Shown here piece after piece: positions 29,321 through 37,508 of a DNA stretch of 64,000 nt (its first letter is position 1; each line of letters begins with the position of its first letter). The notes under the pieces are model-generated. The model was not told where the DNA came from and ran no database searches. It saw nothing but the letters and a program-made list of their open reading frames with translations. Origin of the DNA: Achromobacter piechaudii NBRC 102461 (lineage in GTDB: Bacteria > Pseudomonadota > Gammaproteobacteria > Burkholderiales > Burkholderiaceae_B). Location: positions 124,001 through 188,000 of the forward strand of contig NZ_BCTK01000012.1 in the NCBI RefSeq assembly GCF_001571245.1, given 5' to 3'. Position numbers and translations under genes: made by a program.

Positions 29321-29481
29321 GCATTGGGCGGCGTGTGCATTCGCCGTTGCATTCGTCGTTGCGTCCGTCCGTGCCCGACACGCGATGCATGGATGGGCAG
29401 CCATCCGCGGCAACCAAAGGGCAACCGCGCCGCAAGCGCGTAGGATATCGCGCATCTCCATCGACGCCCGTCTTGCCCGCC

Positions 29482-30408
29482 ATGCGATCCACGCGATCTC
29501 TGCCCGCCCTGGTTTCCCTGCGCGCTTTTGAAGCGGCCGCGCGCCGCCTGAGTTTTTCGCTGGCCGCGCAGGAGCTCTTCGTCACGCAAAGCGCCATCAG
29601 CCATCACATCCAGCGGCTCGAAAGAGAGCTGGGCGTGGCGCTGTTTGAACGGCGCACGCGCGCAGTGGCGTTAACGCCCGAGGGTCTCGCCTATTTCCAG
29701 CATGTGCACCCGGCGTTCGAGCTGTTGCGGCAGGGCACCGACCAACTGCGCGCCTCGGCAGCGCCGCGCGTCACGCTCAAGGTCGGTCTGCTGGCCTCGT
29801 TCGCCACGCGTTGGCTGGCGCCGCGCCTGCCCGCCTTCGCCGCCGCCCATCCCGAGATCGACCTGCAACTGTTGCCCGACATCGGCCTGGCCGACGTGGC
29901 GGGCGGGGATGTGGACGTGGCGATACGGTATGGAAGGGGGTCATGGCCCGGCGTGGCCTCGCGGTTGCTGATGACCGAACACCTGTCGGTGGTCGGTGCG
30001 CCCGGGCTCGTATCGGGGCGCAAGCGGCCGCGCACGCCCGACGACCTGTTGCGCCATCCGCTTCTCACCTCGCACGCCAGGCAGCCTTTTGAATGGGACG
30101 CGTGGGCGCGCCAATTCGGCATGGACCTGGGCCGCGCGCAAACCGTCCATCTGCATGACTACAACATCGTCGTCGAGGCCGCCTTGGCCGGACAGGGGCT
30201 GGCCATGGGCCGGCACCGGCTGATCGCGTCGCATCTGACCAGCGGCGCGCTGGTGCAGGCACTGCCCGGCGCGGTATTGAAAGATCCCCGCATCGGCTGG
30301 TGGTTCGTCGCGCCACGCGGCGCGTTGCCGCCCCAGGCCGCCGCCCTGCGGGATTGGCTGACCGAGGCCGCGCGCGCCGACGAACCGCTTGCATCGTCAA
30401 CGCATTAG
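29482..30408 (+). CDS. LysR-family regulator (GcvA-like)
   Basis: 308 residues from ATG 29482 (MRSTRSLP). The HTH is complete: SLRAFEAAARRLSFSLAAQELFVTQSAISHHIQRLE, the GcvA-subfamily pattern, followed by LysR substrate-binding lobes (about 95-300; VTLKVGLLASFATRWLAPRLP). Its targets are unknown. It stands alone between tRNA-Asn and the RidA gene, 112 nt upstream of RidA on the same strand rather than divergent, which is atypical for a LysR gene regulating its neighbour. Confidence 0.92.
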   Translation: MRSTRSLPALVSLRAFEAAARRLSFSLAAQELFVTQSAISHHIQRLERELGVALFERRTRAVALTPEGLAYFQHVHPAFELLRQGTDQLRASAAPRVTLKVGLLASFATRWLAPRLPAFAAAHPEIDLQLLPDIGLADVAGGDVDVAIRYGRGSWPGVASRLLMTEHLSVVGAPGLVSGRKRPRTPDDLLRHPLLTSHARQPFEWDAWARQFGMDLGRAQTVHLHDYNIVVEAALAGQGLAMGRHRLIASHLTSGALVQALPGAVLKDPRIGWWFVAPRGALPPQAAALRDWLTEAARADEPLASSTH

Positions 30409-30520
30409 TTTGGTTCATGCGTCGCGGACAAGAATTGATTGGTCAGGAAGCTGCATGGCCGATAGCATCAAGGCCTGCCCATCTGGCTTGAACGCCATCA
30501 ACTTTGACAGGACATCCGCT

Positions 30521-30994
30521 ATGACCCGCACGATCTCCGGCCGCGTGGCCGAACTGGGCTACGCCCTGGAAGCCGCCGCCGCGCCCGCCGCCAATTACGT
30601 TCCCTTCGTACTGGAAGGCAACCTGCTGACCATTTCGGGACAGATTTCGCGCAAGGGCGGCAAGCCCCAGTATCTGGGCCAATTGGGCAATCAGATCTCG
30701 GACGCCGATGGCGTCGAAGCGGCCCGACTGTCGGCCCTGAGCCTGCTGGCGCAAATCGCTGCCGCCACCGGCGACCGCCTGGACCGCGTGGCCCGCGTCG
30801 TGCGACTTGGCGTGTTCGTGGCCAGCACCCCCGACTTCAACCGCCAGAGCGCGATTGCCAATGGCGCGTCCGACCTGATGGTGGACGTATTCGGCGACGC
30901 CGGCCGCCATGCGCGCAGCGCCGTGGGCGTGGCCTCGCTGCCCCAAGGCGTTGCGGTCGAGATCGAAGCCGTCATCGCGCTGACCCCCGCCTGA
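30521..30994 (+). CDS. RidA/YjgF family enamine/imine deaminase
   Basis: 157 residues, a full YjgF fold. The family landmarks are VLEGNLLTISGQISRKGG at the start and RSAVGVASLPQGVAVEIEAV at the end, including the likely catalytic Arg. RidA proteins clear reactive 2-aminoacrylate-type intermediates released by PLP enzymes. It is followed after 46 nt by a PLP enzyme gene, which fits that role. The longer N-terminus suggests a non-archetype Rid subfamily. Confidence 0.9.
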   Translation: MTRTISGRVAELGYALEAAAAPAANYVPFVLEGNLLTISGQISRKGGKPQYLGQLGNQISDADGVEAARLSALSLLAQIAAATGDRLDRVARVVRLGVFVASTPDFNRQSAIANGASDLMVDVFGDAGRHARSAVGVASLPQGVAVEIEAVIALTPA

Positions 30995-31040
30995 GTCCTT
31001 GCCCGAGCCTGCACCACGCGTGCTTTCCACGGAACAAACC

Positions 31041-32246
31041 ATGTCCGCCCCCCTGACCGCCGCCACCATCCAGTCCCTGCGCGAGCAGACGCCGGGCACG
31101 CAGACCTGCGTGCATTTCAATCACGCTGGGTCCTCGTTGCCCTCCACCGGCACGCTGCAAGCCATCCAGGCGCATCTGCAACGCGAGGCCACGCTGGGTC
31201 CCATGGAGGCGGGCGTGGCCTCGCGTGCGCTCACCGAAAACGCGCGCACGCTGGCCGCCCGCTTGCTGAATGCGCAGCCCGATGAAATCGCGCTGACCAG
31301 CGGCAATTCCGCCGGTTGGGGCGCGGCCTTCGCGGCGCTCGCGCCGTGGCGGCCCGGCGACCGTATCCTGGTCGGCCGCCACGAATGGGGCGGCAATCTG
31401 GCGGCCATGCGGCTGCACGCCGAACGCGCGGGCGCCGTGCTGGAAACCATAGCGTCCGATGCCAGCGGTTGTGTCGATCCCGACGCGCTGGCCGCCATGA
31501 TCGACGACCGCGTGCGCCTGATCGCGCTGACCTGGCTGCCGGCGAACGGCGGCCTCATCAACCCGGCTGCCGCCATCGGCCGCGTGGCCCGCCAACATGG
31601 CATTCCCTATTTCGTGGACGCGGCGCAGGCGGTCGGGCAGTTGCCCGTCGACGTGGCGCAGGTAGGTTGCGACGTATTGAGCACGGTGGGGCGCAAGGCG
31701 CTGCGTGGCCCGCGCGGCACCGGCCTGCTGTACGTGCGGCGCGGCTTTCTCGAACAGTTGACGCCCGCGTATGTCGACACCTATTCCGCGCCCCTGGGCG
31801 CCGATGGCAGGCCCGTGCTGCGCGCCGACGCCGGACGCCTGGAGTCCGCCGAGAACTCATTGGCCTTGCGCTGCGGCCTGGCCAATGCGCTGCAAGAGGC
31901 GCTGGCGCTGGGGCTGCCGTCCATCCGCGCCACAGTGGACGCCACCGCGCAACGGCTGCGCGCCGAACTTGCGGCGATCGCCGGCCTGACGGTGCTGGAC
32001 CAGGGCCGTGAAAAATCCAGCCTGATCTCGTTCAACCTGGACGGCTGGGCCGCCCCCGACGTCCAGCGCGCGATGGCTGCCGTGGGCGTGACGATCGGCA
32101 GCAATGGCGTGCCGTACACGCCGCTGGACATGCAGGCGCGCGGCCTGACCCAGATCGCGCGGGTGTCGGTCAGCCCGCTGACGAACGACGATGAAATCGA
32201 CCGTCTGCTTGATGCCCTGCGCCAATTGGCGCGCTCGCGCCCTTAA
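31041..32246 (+). CDS. Class V PLP-dependent aminotransferase/desulfurase-like enzyme
   Basis: 401 residues. The class V fold is clear: FNHAGSSLPS, the PLP-binding VDAAQAVGQLPVDV, and the Schiff-base Lys219 in STVGRKALRGPRGTG. It resembles isopenicillin-N-epimerase or EgtE-like lyases more than IscS; no cysteine-containing desulfurase loop is evident. The substrate is unknown. It forms a likely operon with RidA, which would protect against its enamine by-products. Its stop overlaps the stop of the convergent EamA gene by 4 nt. Confidence 0.88.
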   Translation: MSAPLTAATIQSLREQTPGTQTCVHFNHAGSSLPSTGTLQAIQAHLQREATLGPMEAGVASRALTENARTLAARLLNAQPDEIALTSGNSAGWGAAFAALAPWRPGDRILVGRHEWGGNLAAMRLHAERAGAVLETIASDASGCVDPDALAAMIDDRVRLIALTWLPANGGLINPAAAIGRVARQHGIPYFVDAAQAVGQLPVDVAQVGCDVLSTVGRKALRGPRGTGLLYVRRGFLEQLTPAYVDTYSAPLGADGRPVLRADAGRLESAENSLALRCGLANALQEALALGLPSIRATVDATAQRLRAELAAIAGLTVLDQGREKSSLISFNLDGWAAPDVQRAMAAVGVTIGSNGVPYTPLDMQARGLTQIARVSVSPLTNDDEIDRLLDALRQLARSRP

Positions 32247-33136
32247 CCCGCCACGCGCCGCATGAACGGCGACCACTTCGTGAAGACGAGCAGGTTGCCA
32301 GCCATCACCAGCACCAACCCGACCAGCGCGGGCGGCGTCCACTGATAGCCTTCGGCCACCGTCGACACACCCAGCGCCACCACCGGGAACAGCACCGTGC
32401 AATACGCGGCGCGCGCCGGCCCCATGCGTCCCACCAGCGTCAGGTAAGCCGTAAAGCCGATCACGGACCCCGGAATCGCCAGATAGAGCAGGGCGCCGAC
32501 GTATTCAGACGACGTGTCGAACTGGAACGGCACGCCCGCGACAAGACAGCCCGCCAGCAGGATCGTCGCGCCGTAGAACATGCTGTAGGCGTTGCCGGTC
32601 AACGGCCGCACGCCCGCGCGCTGCTGCAATGACGACAGCATGTTGCCCGTCGAAAAGCAGAACGTGCCCAACAACGCAAACCCCAATCCCAGCAGGGTTT
32701 CATGGCTGGCTTGCTGGCTGGCCAGCTCCGGCCAGAACAGCAGCACCAGCCCCGAGAACCCGATGGCGCCGGCCAGCATCACGCGCGGTGCAACCCGGGT
32801 GCCGAACCACAGGCGGGCGTTCAAGGCGTTCCACAAGGTCGCCGCCGAAAACACCACCGACACCAGTCCGCTTGGAATCCACTGCGTGGCCGTGTAGAAG
32901 CACAGGAAGTTGAGACAGAACAGGCACAGCCCCTGTCCCACGCAAAGGGCATGACCGCGCCGGTCCAGCTTCTGAAGCTTGCGGGTCAGCAGCAGCCCGG
33001 CGAACAGCACCAGGGCCGCCAGCGCGAAACGATAGAAAATCGATACCGGTATGGCCACCACGCCCAGTTGCAGCTTGATGGCGATCCAGGTGGTGCCCCA
33101 GATCACGACGGTCAGGAAATACAGGAAAAGGTTCAC
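32243..33136 (-). CDS. EamA/DMT-family exporter
   Basis: 297 residues with ten hydrophobic helices in two EamA repeats (about 5-135 and 150-285). It starts with GTG and MNLFLYFLTVVIWGTTW, typical of the family. Members export amino acids and other metabolites. No Shine-Dalgarno sequence is evident. It is divergent from the AraC gene (160 nt gap), which may control it, and ends overlapping the class V enzyme gene tail to tail (shared TTAA). Confidence 0.9.
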   Translation of the reverse strand: MNLFLYFLTVVIWGTTWIAIKLQLGVVAIPVSIFYRFALAALVLFAGLLLTRKLQKLDRRGHALCVGQGLCLFCLNFLCFYTATQWIPSGLVSVVFSAATLWNALNARLWFGTRVAPRVMLAGAIGFSGLVLLFWPELASQQASHETLLGLGFALLGTFCFSTGNMLSSLQQRAGVRPLTGNAYSMFYGATILLAGCLVAGVPFQFDTSSEYVGALLYLAIPGSVIGFTAYLTLVGRMGPARAAYCTVLFPVVALGVSTVAEGYQWTPPALVGLVLVMAGNLLVFTKWSPFMRRVAG

Positions 33137-33296
33137 GATGCGGTTGGCAGAATTAAAGGGACGCGGCGTCGGCGGGAGTCATCCCTCGCCTGGCCGCCAG
33201 TGTGCGCCGACAGCCCGCGCCCCGATTGCCGGATCTTGCGGTTTTTATGCGCCCACGCGCGCCGCGCGCGCGAGATCGCAGTAGCATTTCGCTTCT

Positions 33297-34187
33297 ATGG
33301 GCACCGTCGCTTCGGCCCCCGCCGACTTCTCCGTCTTTCGCACCCTGTCGCGCTCCACCGCCACGCTGGAACGCGCCACCACCCTGGGCGAAGGCATCGC
33401 CATTTCGCAATGGACCCGCAGCGCTTGCGAGACGCTGGGCTACGACACGCCCGGCCACCACACGCTGTCGCTCTATCTGCACGGCGGCGACAAATCCTTC
33501 CGCGTGGGACGAGACGCACTGCACGGCGGCGCGGGCAAGTTCTGCGTGCTGCCGGCCGAACACTATTCGCGCTGGTGCATGAACGATCAGGTGCACTTCC
33601 TGCACCTGTACATCGCCCCCGAGCGCCTTGCCCGCGAGGCCGTCATGCGGCTGGACTGCGAGCCGCGCACGCTGGAACTGCGCGACCGCACCTACATCCA
33701 GGACGACTCGCTGATCGATGTCTGCCGGCAACTGCTGGGAACCGATTGGGCCCAGCCCGCCGACCGGCTGGCCGCCAGCAGCGCGGCGGAGACGGTGCTG
33801 CACCATCTGTTGCGGCAAGGCGTGGCGCGCAAGTCCGTACAGCCGGCTCGCGGCGGCCTGGCTTCCGCCGTGCGCCGCCGCATCATGGACTACGTCGATG
33901 CGCATCTGGACGCGCCCTTGACGCTGGACGAACTGGCGGGCGTGGCCGCCCTGTCCACCTATCATTTCGCGCGCATGTTCCACGCCTCGTTCGGCGAACC
34001 GCCCCATGCCTGGGTGCGGGCGCGGCGGCTGGCGCACGCGCGCACGCTGCTGGAAGCGGGCAAGGGCGATCTGGCCGGTGTTGCGCAGGCCAGCGGCTTT
34101 GGCAACGCCAGCCACCTGTCGCGCGTGTTCCGCGACGCCGTGGGCGTCACGCCCGGCCAATATCGAAGCGCCCGCCGGCAACGCTGA
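33297..34187 (+). CDS. AraC-family transcriptional regulator
   Basis: 296 residues. The C-terminal about 100 residues hold two HTH motifs (LTLDELAGVAALSTYHFARMF and GDLAGVAQASGFGNASHLSRVF, then GVTPGQYR). The N-terminal cupin-like sensor contains HHTLSLYLHGG. It is divergent from the EamA exporter and the likeliest regulator of it; the effector is unknown. Confidence 0.93.
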   Translation: MGTVASAPADFSVFRTLSRSTATLERATTLGEGIAISQWTRSACETLGYDTPGHHTLSLYLHGGDKSFRVGRDALHGGAGKFCVLPAEHYSRWCMNDQVHFLHLYIAPERLAREAVMRLDCEPRTLELRDRTYIQDDSLIDVCRQLLGTDWAQPADRLAASSAAETVLHHLLRQGVARKSVQPARGGLASAVRRRIMDYVDAHLDAPLTLDELAGVAALSTYHFARMFHASFGEPPHAWVRARRLAHARTLLEAGKGDLAGVAQASGFGNASHLSRVFRDAVGVTPGQYRSARRQR

Positions 34188-34300
34188 ACGCATCGCCGTC
34201 GGCCGCGCGTCGGCCCGTTGCGCCGATGCGCCGGGTCTACAATGGCGCATCGCCCTTTGCGGCCTTCACGCGCGGTCCCACCGCGCCGCTTACCAACGCG

Positions 34301-35737
34301 ATGCCGCCCTCGACCTCTCGCGCTTTTGATCCTCCGCCCGGCTCCGACGCCCCGCGCCGATTGCGCGCGCATTGGCTGGCCGAACTCATCCGCCTGCGCG
34401 AAACGCATTGGGGTCCGCTGGACGATGCCGACGCCGTGCGTCGCGTGCGCCAGCTGGACACTGATCTGCCCTCGCGCATCCTGGCTCGCGCCGACCTGCT
34501 CGCGCAACGTGAAAACCTGGTTTCCCTTGTGGACGGCTGGCGCCGCAGCGCCCAGGCCATCCTGGCGACGTTGTTCGTACTGGCCCTGATGTCCGGCATT
34601 GGCGTGGCGCTTGGCGCGTTGGGCGACGGTTCTCGCCCCGTCAACGTGTTGTGGGCGCTGGGCGCAATGCTGGGGCTGCACGCGCTGACTTTCCTGCTTT
34701 GGCTGGCCAGCTTTTTACTCAGGCCCACCGCCGCGACCGGGCTGGGTCGTTTATGGCTGTGGGCGACCCGCAAGCTTGCGCGGGGTCCTGACAGCGCGCT
34801 GGTGCCGCAGGCCTTTCTGAACCTGCTGGCGCGCGCGGGCGCCTTGCGCTGGCTGTTCGGCGCGATCAGCCACCTGCTATGGCTGACCGCCTTGTCTGCC
34901 GCGCTGGCGACTTTGCTGCTGGTGCTGTCTACCGCCAGCTACCGTTTCGTCTGGGCCACCACGCTGCTCGCGCCCGACACCTTTGTCTGGCTGACGCAGG
35001 CCATCGGCTGGCTGCCCGCGCATCTGGGTTTTGCGATGCCGGACGCGGCGGTCATACGCGCCAGCGATGGTGCGCAGACGCTGTCTGCCGACGCGCAGGT
35101 GCAGTGGTCGTGGTGGCTGATCGGCGTCGTGGTCGTATACGGCATCGTGCCCCGCCTGCTCGCTGCGATGCTCTGCGTTGCCGCCACGCTGCGGGCGCTG
35201 CGGCGCTTGCGCATCGACCCCTTGCTGGCCGGCTTCGCGCCCTTGCGCGATCGCCTGGAGCCACCGGCGCAATCCACCGGCATTGACCGCCCGGTGGATG
35301 CGCTGCACCAGCCGCGCGTGCAATCCGCGCCGTTGTCCGGGCTGGCGGGGCAGCCCGTGCTGTTGGGGCTGGAACTGCCGGGCGACCTCGCCTGGCCGCC
35401 GACCGATCTGCCCGCGTCCATCCAGATGGCGGGCAACCTGGACACGCGCGAAGAGCGCAATCGCGTGCTGGACGCGCTGGCCCAAGCCGCCGCGTCGCGC
35501 CTGCTGATCGCCTGCGATGCGCGCCAGACCCCCGATCGCGGCACCTTGTCGCTGATCGCCGAACTGTCCGCCCACGCGCGCCATACCGCCGTGTGGCTCA
35601 TCGCATCCCCGTCGGACAATGCGCATTCGCGCGCCGCGCTTTGGCGCGAGCGTCTGCTGGCGCTGGGCTTGCCCGCCGACGCCATCCTGCAAACGCCTAC
35701 CGCACCGCTGAACTGGCTGGAGGCCGGCCATGGCTGA
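34301..35737 (+). CDS. DUF2868-type membrane protein, partner of the downstream GTPase
   Basis: 478 residues from ATG 34301; a -10-like TACAAT at 34238-34243 supports a start downstream of it. Four membrane helices are predicted (about 85-107, 115-140, 191-212, 270-296), followed by a soluble C-terminal domain of about 180 residues. The N-terminal helical segment LIRLRETHWGPLDDADAVRRVR is typical of DUF2868 proteins. The biochemical role is unknown. It overlaps the GTPase gene by 8 nt, so the two are coupled, and a membrane-docked GTPase system is the natural reading. The frame is open far upstream but this is GC-driven. Confidence 0.85.
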   Translation: MPPSTSRAFDPPPGSDAPRRLRAHWLAELIRLRETHWGPLDDADAVRRVRQLDTDLPSRILARADLLAQRENLVSLVDGWRRSAQAILATLFVLALMSGIGVALGALGDGSRPVNVLWALGAMLGLHALTFLLWLASFLLRPTAATGLGRLWLWATRKLARGPDSALVPQAFLNLLARAGALRWLFGAISHLLWLTALSAALATLLLVLSTASYRFVWATTLLAPDTFVWLTQAIGWLPAHLGFAMPDAAVIRASDGAQTLSADAQVQWSWWLIGVVVVYGIVPRLLAAMLCVAATLRALRRLRIDPLLAGFAPLRDRLEPPAQSTGIDRPVDALHQPRVQSAPLSGLAGQPVLLGLELPGDLAWPPTDLPASIQMAGNLDTREERNRVLDALAQAAASRLLIACDARQTPDRGTLSLIAELSAHARHTAVWLIASPSDNAHSRAALWRERLLALGLPADAILQTPTAPLNWLEAGHG

Positions 35738-37130
35738 CGAACTCATCAGGATCGCGCTGGTCGGCCACACCAACACCGGCAAGACATCGCTGCTGCGCAC
35801 CTTGACGCGCGACACGGGCTTTGGCGAAGTGGCCGACAGCCCCGGCACCACCCGCCACGTTGAAGGCGCGCGCCTGCGCCTGGACGGCCGTCCCGTGCTG
35901 GAATGGTTCGACACGCCCGGCATGGAAGACAGCATCGCGCTGCTGGAATACCTGGAACGGCTGGATCAACCGGACGAACGGCTGGACGGCCCGGCCCGCA
36001 TCCGCCGCTTCCTGAATACGCCGGAGGCGCATGGACGCTTCGAACAGGAAGCCCGCGTGCTCACCAAAATGCTGGAGTGCGATGCGGCGCTGTATGTGAT
36101 CGACGCGCGCGACCCCGTGCTGGGCAAGCACCGCGATGAACTCGCCATTCTTGCCGCCTGCGGCCGGCCCTTGCTGCCGGTGCTCAACTTCGTGAACGCC
36201 CCCACGCACCGCGCCAACGAATGGCGCGACGCGATGGCGCGTCTGGGCCTGCACGCAGTGGTGGAATTCGACACCGTCGCGCCGCCGCTCGATGGCGAGC
36301 AGCAGCTGTACGCCAAGCTGGGCGTGCTGCTGGACCGCCACGCGGGCGCACTGGCCCGACTGTCCGACAGCCTTTCCGCGCAACGCCGTGAACGCCGCGC
36401 CGCCGCTTACGAGCTGTTGGCGGACCTGCTGATCGACGTCGCGGCGCTGCATCTGGCCAGCCCCAGCGACGACGCCGCGCTGGCCGCCACCTCCAACCAA
36501 TTGCGCGACCAGGTGCGCCAACGCGAACAAACCTGCGTGAATGCGCTGCTGGCGCTATACAACTTTCGCGCGGCCGACTTCACCGACGAAGCCTTGCCAC
36601 TGCAAGGCGAACGCTGGGGCATGGACCTGTTCCATCCGCAAGCGCTCAAGGACATGGGCGTGCAGGTGGGCATGGGCGCGGCTGCTGGCGCCATGGCTGG
36701 CGCGGCGGTGGATCTTTTCAGCGCGGGCTTGAGCCTGGGCACCGGCATGCTGATCGGCGCGGCGGCGGGCGGCTTGTGGCAAGGCGTGGAAAAGTTGGGC
36801 AGGCGCATGGCGGGCAAACTGCGCGGCTGGCGTGAAATCAGCGTCGACGACGCCGTGCTGCGCTTGTTGGCGCTGCGCCAGCGCCAATTGATCGACGCGC
36901 TGGAACGCCGCGGCCACGCCGCGCGCCAGCCATTGAAACTAGCCCTTCCGGACGATGAAGGCTGGCGCAAGGGCCCGTTGCCCGAGGCCTTGAAAGAAGC
37001 CCGCAGCCGGCCCGAATGGTCGGCGCTGGGCAAGCATTACGAAGACAGCGACCGGCGCAAGCGCACCGTCCATGAACTGGCGCGCACGCTTGCCGCAACG
37101 CCCGCATCGCCCCTGCCTGCAAACGAATAG
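35730..37130 (+). CDS. Era-like GTPase with DUF3482 C-terminal region
   Basis: 466 residues. The P-loop GHTNTGKTS (12-20) and switch II DTPG are intact, but the usual NKxD specificity motif is replaced by NFVN (in PVLNFVNAP). A helical region follows, then a Gly/Ala-rich hydrophobic segment (about 315-350; MGAAAGAMAGAAVDL, then LGTGMLIGAAAGG) that may insert into or contact membrane. It is coupled to the DUF2868 gene by an 8-nt overlap. The function of this pair is not known. Confidence 0.87.
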   Translation: MADELIRIALVGHTNTGKTSLLRTLTRDTGFGEVADSPGTTRHVEGARLRLDGRPVLEWFDTPGMEDSIALLEYLERLDQPDERLDGPARIRRFLNTPEAHGRFEQEARVLTKMLECDAALYVIDARDPVLGKHRDELAILAACGRPLLPVLNFVNAPTHRANEWRDAMARLGLHAVVEFDTVAPPLDGEQQLYAKLGVLLDRHAGALARLSDSLSAQRRERRAAAYELLADLLIDVAALHLASPSDDAALAATSNQLRDQVRQREQTCVNALLALYNFRAADFTDEALPLQGERWGMDLFHPQALKDMGVQVGMGAAAGAMAGAAVDLFSAGLSLGTGMLIGAAAGGLWQGVEKLGRRMAGKLRGWREISVDDAVLRLLALRQRQLIDALERRGHAARQPLKLALPDDEGWRKGPLPEALKEARSRPEWSALGKHYEDSDRRKRTVHELARTLAATPASPLPANE

Positions 37131-37508
37131 CCCGGCGTTGCGCGGCGCGCTCGACGCCCCCTTTTTGGCCGGGAAAACGCACCATTCAAGCCATCCGGCA
37201 AGCGCGGACTAACCCCAATCCAAACCGATTGACGCTTAAACGAATGCGTCTATAAGATTCGATCTGCATCGGCGCGGGCACGTCCCCGCCATGACAATCA
37301 CAAGGGGTTGGGTCTATCGTGAAGTCGAAGTCCACTGTAGTGATTCCCGGCATCGCCTTTCATGGCCCGTGCGCGGTTTGCGCCGCGCGCCGTTCCTCCC
37401 CGCACCGCCTTTCGTCGTAAGCAGCAACGCCATGCCCCGGAACCCGTTGGGGCTGGGGCCCTGTCACTTCTGTCGCGCGATCCGCGCACCACACGGAGCA
37501 TGAGGGCT
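37131..37508 (+). other. Intergenic region and long leader of the peptide-transport operon
   Basis: 378 nt without a gene. It holds the promoter at 37229-37256 and a leader of about 245 nt before the ATG. A 70-codon open frame from 37291 lacks a Shine-Dalgarno sequence and protein-like composition. No known riboswitch consensus was recognised. Confidence 0.6.
37229..37256 (+). promoter_or_regulatory. Sigma-70 promoter of the peptide ABC operon
   Basis: TTGACG (37229-37234), a 16-nt spacer and TATAAG (37251-37256): one of the best promoter matches in the window. It predicts a start near 37263. Confidence 0.75.

Noticed and set aside
32702..34300. Very long upstream extension of the DUF2868 frame (to 1011 codons)
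   Set aside because: It runs antisense through the EamA gene and across the AraC gene, with low-complexity Arg/Ala/Gly/Pro sequence; ATG 34301 follows a -10-like TACAAT and matches the family N-terminus.
37291..37503. 70-codon frame in the peptide-operon leader
   Set aside because: No Shine-Dalgarno sequence, no clustered rare codons and Arg/Pro/Ser-rich composition; treated as untranslated leader.
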